Part shown: piece by piece, positions 56,856-64,000 of the stretch
Position numbering within the stretch: the stretch's first letter is position 1
How the letters are laid out: every line of letters begins with the position of its first letter
From: Tyto alba
Lineage: Eukaryota > Chordata > Aves > Strigiformes > Tytonidae
Assembly (NCBI RefSeq): GCF_018691265.1
Contig: NW_024881329.1
Coordinates: 3,100,001-3,164,000, forward strand
Length of the DNA stretch: 64,000 nucleotides
Direction of reading: 5' to 3'
Notes under the pieces: generated by a model
Seen by the model: the letters and a program-made list of their open reading frames with translations, nothing else
Told to the model about the DNA's origin: nothing
The model's database searches: none
Position numbers and translations under genes: made by a program

Positions 56856-59800
56856 CTGCGTCTCTGGCCCGAGGCGATGCTACTGCAGCGCCTTTGGCTC
56901 ACGCCCGGAAAGATGCTCGGGTCCTGCACGGGTTGATGAACCCAGCTTAGCAAACGGGATGGGGTGAGGAAACTCCGGGATGTGTCCCCCTGCTCCACCC
57001 CATCTGCTGTGAACCTCAGCCCATCTACCGATCCCCTCCCGCCACGCACAGCATCATAAACTGCGTACCGGCTTCTCCCTCCCAGCGAGAGATGCAGGCT
57101 TTCTCCAAGGGCGAGGAATTTGGAGCACTAATGATCCCCCAGGGTGGCAGTGGGACAAAGCTGTCAGGTGCCTGCAGTAGCTGCTTTGGAGGTGATGTAA
57201 CCGCTGATGATTTCTTAGCAGCTACTCAAGGTCCCTTTAAAAGGCAGCACAAAAGATTTCTCTGCTTGGCGATGGAAAAATGGAGTAGCCTTTTTCTTTT
57301 GCTCCTTAAAATGAGCTGGGAAACACCACTAACCACATTCACTAACCCAGACGCAGAGCCTGCTCATCCACCTTTCCCTGGTGAATCTCAAGGACGGGGA
57401 GGAACGACACCTCCAGAGCCCCAGCGGGAAGAAGATGTGGGGGAGATGGCAATGCGGTCCCCTGCCCTGCCCTAACCCCCCCGAGACCCACAGGGGGTTT
57501 TCCCAGGGCAGACAGAGGGCTGACCCCCCAGCCTCATCCAGGCTGATCTCACATCCCCATCTCGGCTCCCTACACACGCCACAGGCATCCCCCCCCTCCC
57601 CGGGGATGACAGCCCCAGCGCACCCCCTCCATGCCGGGAGGGCTTTGGGAAGGGGGAAAGGGGCAGGCAGCCTCCCCGTCTTCCCACAGCACATCGCCGG
57701 GAGGCAGCCACTGCACTTTTGCCAGGGTTTCAGGCCCAGCTGCTTGCTGATCTCATGATTTTTTTTTTTATTTTATTTCCCCTCCTCCTTTTATGCCGCA
57801 GTCTCCTTTCAATTCCCGTAGGCTGGAAGCAGCACGATGGGGAGCCCTGCAAGGAGCTGCACGTGCCCGAGCAGCACCCGCTCGCCTCCCATGTCCCCTC
57901 TGCACCTGCAACCCTCGGTCTAGAAGGTGTTTTCCACTGGATGACGCGGCTGAAGGACCAGGGTGTTCTTCAGCAAAGATCCAGGTGGTGCATTCACAGG
58001 GGACGAGGGACACGGCCCGGAGGCGCGTGGCGGGGGGGGTGGTCAGCCTCGGGGGCTGCCCACGCTCCAGCCACAGATGGGAACACAGGGATTTGAAAGG
58101 GGACAAGTCATACCCAGCTTCGGGGGCGTCTTTGCCATGCACCCCTCACCCCAGAAGGCAGACCGGCTCTTCTGGCTGCAGTTGAGCCGAGAGAAGGGGG
58201 TCCCTCATCCCCTCCCACCACCTGATGCTGTGCCAGCAGCTTCGGATGGGCTATGACTGCAAATGCAATCGCCTACCAGCCTGCTTCCACCAAAGAGACA
58301 GACCCAGGTGCATTTAAGGATTTGCAGACTGGCCATTCCCAGAAAACTTTCTGACTGCAGCTGTGGTGGTCAGTCTGGAGATCCGGTCAGGAAAAGCCGA
58401 TGGGGACAGCAGGGAAGGGAATTGGGCCAGAGTCTAGACGACAAGGCCAGTATCTCCTCCTCTTAGACTTATGCTTTTAACATGATTGATTCAGTTTTCC
58501 CCGTTAGTAGAAATACAAGCTTTCATTTTAAAGCCTACAAAAGCCAAGACCAAAGGTTATCCGTGACCAGCCAGCCATTTAATCGCTGCCTTTGCCCAGG
58601 CTGAGGATGGAGCTCCCAAGCACGCTGCTTTCTAATACCAAAGTTATCCCATTTCCATCCTCACCTTGCCAAGCCGAGAGCTGGCCAGGCTCTCAGAGCT
58701 AAAGGCACCTTCTGCTTTGAGCAGCTTGGCACACATCACAGAGGACATGTCACACTGGAGAAGGGAAATTTAGTCCCAGTGATGCTTCAAGGACCCTTGC
58801 TGCCTACTGCCCGATATCCCCCCTCATCTGGTGCATGACCCCATGAGCCCAGCAGGCTTATCTTGGGGATCTCCAGTAGCTTGTTTGCCTTTTTGCAACA
58901 AGAGCAGACAGAGGCAGCCCAGAAAGGTATGCAGTTAGATACTTCTGCAGGGCTGGTCTGATTCTCCTGTCCTAGGACACCAGACACCATAAATACCCGT
59001 TGGGTGCATCTGCAGTCTCCTGGAGAAAGGGTCTCCAGGACCTGCGTACTATCTTCCCACAACACCTACATGCTAAGTGAAAGAAAGCACAGGATTAAGC
59101 CGTGGTTCTTCAAGGCTGCAGATAAACACGCCAGCATTTCACTTCTTAAGGACAATCCCAAGCGACCCGAGTTTGTCCCTCTCAGCAGGGCGCCAGGTAA
59201 CAGTCACGGGTGAGGCCAAGGCTGGTGAAGCAAGCACCTCGCAAACACAGGGACCCGGCGCAGCGTCGCTAGTCCCCCAGATTTAAGGGACAAACAGGAC
59301 CCCTGGCCTCCCTGAAGAGCAGCGTTGCTGCCTCCCGGCGGGCTTTATGCAGTTTCTGACACCAGCGGGGGCAAACCGAGGCGCAGATCCCAGCCATCAG
59401 AGGCCAGTGTCCACAGTAACGCCGCCCGCTGAAACTCTGGCCCTCCTCAGGAGACCCAGAACTCAACTCAAATGCAAGGGGTTACGCTGGTTTTCCATGG
59501 GATGAGACACTCCTCAGGGCAGTAAATACATTCCGCAAGACTTTTCTGACCCGGTTCAAGGCTTGCTGAATTTCCTATATGCACACAATAGCCAAATTGC
59601 TCACAGGTTGGGGATGAATTAGCACTTGTCAGCTCAAGCTCTACCTCTTAACACAGCCCCAGTGAGGAGGCACCAACTCTGGGTTTCAGAGGATTACCTT
59701 TATCTAGAAAAAACAGACAAGACAGGCAAAGCCCAAGCTGAAGTTCCTGCCCCACTCTCTCCTTTCCCCTTGGGGGGGCTGTGATTCATTACCAACTGGT

Positions 59801-60125
59801 TTTGTCCTGTTAATCTGAGGTGACATGGGGGTCAAACAAAGTGTTTTGCGGCTCTCCCTCCATCCTCACCACCCTGGACAAGCATGTGCCCATCAACCAC
59901 ACCGAGCCACGGCTTGCTGGTCAGGTGCCATAGCTCTTTGTGTACGAAATACTACAGCCTAGCCTCTTCACGGAGCACTCGGTATTGCAGCATTTTGTGG
60001 CACGGGCCTTCTCTGTTAATCCGTATCATCCTTGCTACTGTGGGTGGCAAACTAGATGAACTCATTCACGGGGGGAAATGAGCAGCAATATTCCCCCCAC
60101 CGACTCCAGGCAGATGTTGAAGCAT

Positions 60126-60126
60126 T

Positions 60127-60159
<33 letters not shown>

Positions 60160-60170
60160 CACACATACAC
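60126..60170. repeat. (TA)n/(CA)n compound microsatellite
   Basis: About ten TA units are followed by GTATATATACATACACACATACAC-type degenerate sequence. It is a simple repeat with no other feature. Confidence 0.9.
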
Positions 60171-61814
60171 TTTTTCTAGCCCCAGCTACAAAAAAAACCC
60201 AGATATATCATGACATCCACCCAGAGCTTCAACATCCTCCAACTCGTTTCCATGCCAGCAGGTCTCACTCATCCCTGCTTCTGACCAGGCAACAGAAAGC
60301 CTGGGTGATCACACCAAGCCTTGTCCCTTCAGGGTTGCTGCCTGACCCCCAGCTAAGATCACTTCAGTCCTCCTCACCTCCCTGCCCATCCTGCTAGGCT
60401 CCAACAGAGCTCAACACTTATCTTTATATCAGTTACTGCTGAATGAACCTTGCTCAGGTGCCAGACAAAGAGGCAGCCAAGCTCAAAGCAGAAGGGATTG
60501 CGAGGATGACACAGAATTACAGGCATCAGCATTCAGCAAGCAAGCGGAGAACGCGCTGATCTATTTTTAATGGTACAATGCAAGTGCTTTACAAAAGGAT
60601 GTGTCTGGGGAGATTCTGCCCAGTCAGAGATTTGCATTCGTGGTTTTTTTTTTTTTTTTTTTTTTCAGCAGTCAACTTCCCTTGGTGCGTGGGAGGTGTT
60701 TTGTCCCTTCACCACCCCCCAGAATTATTCAGAGAGCCCCGGTTCAGTTTCGGCTGGAGGCTCGTCCCTCTGGGTCACCTTCCTGCCCTGCCTCATCCTT
60801 CTGAATTTCCACCAGAAGAGCCGAACCCAACTTGAGCAGCAGGTGAGGCGTAAACGAGAGCTCCAGGCTTGCTTGGCTTCTGGGGCTCAGCCCCGCCGAG
60901 CCAGCAAACCTGCCGGGGGCATCTCTGCGAGGTCCACCGGCGGCAGCAGCAAAACGGTTTAAAGTGGTTTTTTCACAGGCTAGCTCCCAAGTCAGCAGTG
61001 CTGGCACCCTCTCCGCACCAGCCCTCTACTCAACAGCCTCAAGTGCCAAGCAAGGCTCAGGCTGCGCCCATCCGCTCCCCACGCAGGGCTGCCGGCCAAG
61101 GCAGATGAAGATGGCATGAATAACTCCACTCAAGCTACGGCTCAAGGAGGACCAGGCTGCCATCGCGAGCTTGGAAAGGAGGGTTGTTAGAGGCAACGCA
61201 AAAACAATTGGATGCTGTAGACACTTCTTGGTTGCTTCTTTTCAACAGCACGCCCCGGAGACTGATGGACCCTCTTTGTTTGGAGCAAAGATTCCCTGCC
61301 GTTACGCAGGAGGAGCTGGATTTCAACGGGAGATGTGCGATTTAAGCAGACGCAGGTTTAATGTGTGGGAAGGGCTTGGCTTGCGTGACGAAAAAAAAAC
61401 CCTGCAAACGCCTAATAAACGGTCTGAAATTTCTACCAGAGCTTCTGCTGCATCAGCTGAATTACCATGCGCTAGCTTTAGACAGCAGCGCTCCTCAAAG
61501 AGCTAAATCCCCTATTAAAAAGAAGAAAAAAAGGCGAGATGAAAAGCTGTGGATGCGGGCACACCGCGCACCTACGTGCCGGATGAGTAACGCGGGTCGG
61601 CAGAGACGAGCCAGAAAGACACACTGCATCATTAGCAGGGCTGGAGGACGCGTGCTGTGGAGGGGAGGATGCCAGGGTCATGCTGTCATTGGAATCTCCA
61701 CACAGGATCAAAGCAGTGGTCCACCTCGTTTCAGGTCCCCTCACCATCGCTGCCTAATAACCGGTATTTTACAAAAGCCTGGGAGAAGCAGGATGGTGGG
61801 TATTTCTGGAGTAG

Positions 61815-61930
61815 TCACGGAATGATTTAGGTTGAAAGGGACCTCGGGAGCTCATCTGGTCCTACCCCTCTCTCCCTTAAAGGGGAGGTAACGTCAACAC
61901 CAGAGCAGGTTGTCTTGTCCTTCTGGTCAC
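61815..61930 (-). mobile_element. CR1 LINE 3'-end fragment
   Basis: The plus strand starts TCACGGAATGATTTAGGTTG, followed by AAAGGGACCTC, CATCTGGTCC and, further on, ACCAGAGCAGGTTG. This is the reverse complement of the avian CR1 3' end, so the element lies on the minus strand and its 3' terminus is at about 61,815. It is severely 5'-truncated at about 110-120 bp. It supports an avian or other sauropsid origin. Confidence 0.8.
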
Positions 61931-64000
61931 CGAATGACTCGTTCCCAGTCATCAGCAGGCTCAGAAATTAGGCTCCCCATAACTCAGCGTGCAGAAATGC
62001 TACACAGAGAGCCTCTTTTGCAAATTGCTAGAGGATCCTGAAGGGCTCTGGAGAAATTCCAAAAGGACACAAGGTCTCTGCCCCAAGGGATCTGAAGGCT
62101 TGGTTTAAAAAAGGTACAACAATGACAAGCACACCTCAGGGTGGGGAAACAGGAACCGTGGGGGGCTTCCCATGCACAGCAAACAACGTGGAAAAAGGCA
62201 CAAGAGGAGCGGGAAGAAAAGAGGGAATCAAGGAAGGATTTCCAGCCCCAGATAGGTTGCTGGGATACTCTAAGTCAGTGCAAAATGCACCACTTATTTC
62301 AACCTTCGGGCAACACAGTCTCAGCATTTCTGTGCTGTTATTGCTCCCTGTTTGCACTAGGAGACTCTTCATGTACTGGACCAGTTTCCAGTGAGCACCT
62401 CCAGGTTCTCCTCCAATCCCAGCCTGGGCTACCACCGCACCTATCTTCTGAAACGCCGATCCTTCCAAGGCACCAGGCAAACAAGCACTACCTCTCACTT
62501 TTGGAAACTGGAGGTCCAGAGCAGCAAAAAAACCCCACAGAATCTCTGGGCAAAGCAGAGGAAGAAGCCTCCTGCACACCAACCTAGATTGCCTTGTCCA
62601 GCTGGGCCCAAAGCCTCAGAGGAAGAGCCAAATAGCGAGGAGATGGAGCAAGCCATCCTACAGGAGCCACGGCAGTCCGCAGCGTAGGCTGGACAGGGTT
62701 CTGTGCTGGGCACGGCCCTTCAACGTGGCCCTCCTTACTCTTCTTGCTCAAAGTGGAGATGGTTGAGAGGCAAAGAAGCCTCTCAGGCAGCATTGACCCA
62801 AAGGCTTGAGGCGGAAAGTTGACAAACCTCTCTTGGAAGAGGAAGAGATAAGACCCTATTTTCCTTTCCGTGACCTCGTGCTAAAGAGGAGACAGGGTGG
62901 CCAAGGCACCCGCCGTGGCCAGAGCTTGGTGTGTTCCACCATGGTCTCGGCCGCTGGCCCGCTTCTGGCAGGACGTGTCTCCCATGGGGCTGTGACACAC
63001 GCCACGGTCTCCCGCTCCGCCGGAGGAGCAGGCAAAGCCACCAGGCCCTCGCCGGGGTGCAGTACAGCACCCACCATCCCCGCGGGAACCGGCACTGCCA
63101 CCAACCATGCCGCAGGCTCTGCCTGGCTTTGGGGGCAGCCCCCGTTACGAGCAGCGCAGAGCACCTTGGCACAGCCAGTTTTATCCCCCCTCACGCTCCC
63201 CTGGCTGTGTTCTAATCCTGCACACCAAGTACGCCCAGCAAGCTCGAGAAAATCTTGAGTGGAGAGCTCCTTTCCTCTCTTATCTGATGAATGCTCCCAG
63301 GCCACTCACCTCCCTTCCCCGAGCCTGCCCGTAATTACGTCAGGTCCCTCCTTCCCACTCTCGTCAGCTGGGACAGGTGTATCTTCAGAGAAGAAAAGTA
63401 GAGCTTGAAAAACAGGTTTTAAAACCCGGAGGGCACGGGGATGCAGAGGAGCTCCTTGAAGCCTTCCCCACCGGATGACGGCATTGCATTGCATCGCCGC
63501 TCTGGCCATAGGAGTTTCTCTGCATAGCAGCAAGGAAAAGAGCGGGGTGAGCCCCAGCAGCTGTGCTTGGAGGGCCGGGAGCACCCGGGTGTTTCTGCAG
63601 CCATCTCCCCTTTAACACTGCCATTAAACCCACGGCAGAGGGCAAAAAGGTCTACAAACCCTCCTAGTGCAACCTCCCAGCTGTCCTCCCAGGCAGAGAG
63701 GTGTCAGCATCCGCAAGATCCTTCTCTTTACCACCTCCTACCCTACAAGACTCAGTTAGCTGGAACTCTTTCAGTATGACGGCAGCGTCCTATGAGCCCG
63801 CGCCATAAATCAAGGCTGCCAAGAGCTGGAGCACCTCCTTTTCCTCCTTCCATCCCTGATAGTGTTAACACGCTCTGCACCTGCCTGCGCCCAGGGCTTT
63901 GGGAGCCGAGCTGCACGCCGGAGAAACTAACCTCTGATCCCTAAGAACAGCCTTGCTTTAAGGCAACGAAGCAAATCCAAAGAGGAAAAACACCTATATA

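Larger units (their letters stand above)
51867..64000 (-). other. DUSP8: DUSP8 intron 1 and/or upstream region (first exon not located)
   Basis: The acceptor at 51,867-51,868 implies an upstream non-coding exon. None can be assigned with confidence in these 12 kb. The only CpG-rich patch is short (about 53,965-54,135), so the true promoter may lie beyond 64,000. Contents are CR1 remnants (52,225-52,890 and 61,815-61,930), a CTAATTAG palindrome at 54,167, an RFX-like cluster at 56,822-56,855, a TA microsatellite at 60,126, a T run at about 60,643-60,665 and TTACGTCA at 63,334-63,341. No protein-coding gene is recognised. Confidence 0.7.

Noticed and set aside
52000..64000. A further protein-coding gene upstream of DUSP8
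   Set aside because: I compared the translated frames with families I know from this synteny block (such as CTSD, SYT8, TNNI2 and LSP1) and saw no match, and no chain of phase-compatible splice sites.

Overview
The window is vertebrate nuclear DNA, almost certainly from a bird. It holds a spliced gene with GT/AG introns, CpG-island promoters, long introns, and CR1-type retroposon fragments (about 52.2-52.9 kb and 61.8-61.9 kb). I saw no mammalian SINE or L1 sequence. The gene order MOB2 - DUSP8, both on the minus strand, matches what I recall of the conserved synteny on human 11p15.5. Species cannot be named.

Layout, read in the minus (transcription) direction from high to low coordinates. 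64.0-51.87 kb is intron 1 and/or upstream DNA of DUSP8, with no recognisable coding exon, two CR1 fragments and several candidate regulatory clusters. 51,866-24,695 holds the complete DUSP8 coding sequence in six coding exons: 51,620-51,850, 45,198-45,336, 28,833-28,999, 26,468-26,627, 26,136-26,259 and 24,695-25,754. Joined, these give 1,881 nt, or 626 codons plus stop, with every junction in phase. The long DUSP8 3' UTR follows, with candidate poly(A) signals at 20,559-20,564 and 19,041-19,046. 19.0-1.35 kb is a gene-poor intergenic stretch with two motif clusters that look like enhancers. At 1,345-640 lies the CpG-island promoter of MOB2 and its tiny first coding exon (1,020-1,036, 17 nt, MDWLM plus a split Gly). 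The rest of MOB2 lies beyond position 1.

DUSP8 is a JNK/p38-directed dual-specificity phosphatase. All key residues are present: the docking basic cluster K56/R57/R58, general acid D215, catalytic C246 and R252, and the conserved C-terminal tail. MOB2 is an NDR-kinase-binding MOB protein.

The most interesting signal I found is regulatory rather than a new protein system. The octamer TGACATCA (either strand) occurs seven times in the 27-kb DUSP8 gene body by hand scan, against roughly one expected by chance. Two of these lie in an identical 13-bp composite with an M-box-type E-box, in opposite orientations 4.9 kb apart. One composite lies 36 bp from a perfect 14-bp PAR-bZIP palindrome. Since ATF2/JUN factors act downstream of the kinases DUSP8 inactivates, feedback control is a testable inference. 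Two intronic CpG-rich blocks (50.1-51.06 kb and 35.3-36.5 kb) are candidate internal promoters. I did not find a convincing undescribed protein-coding system.
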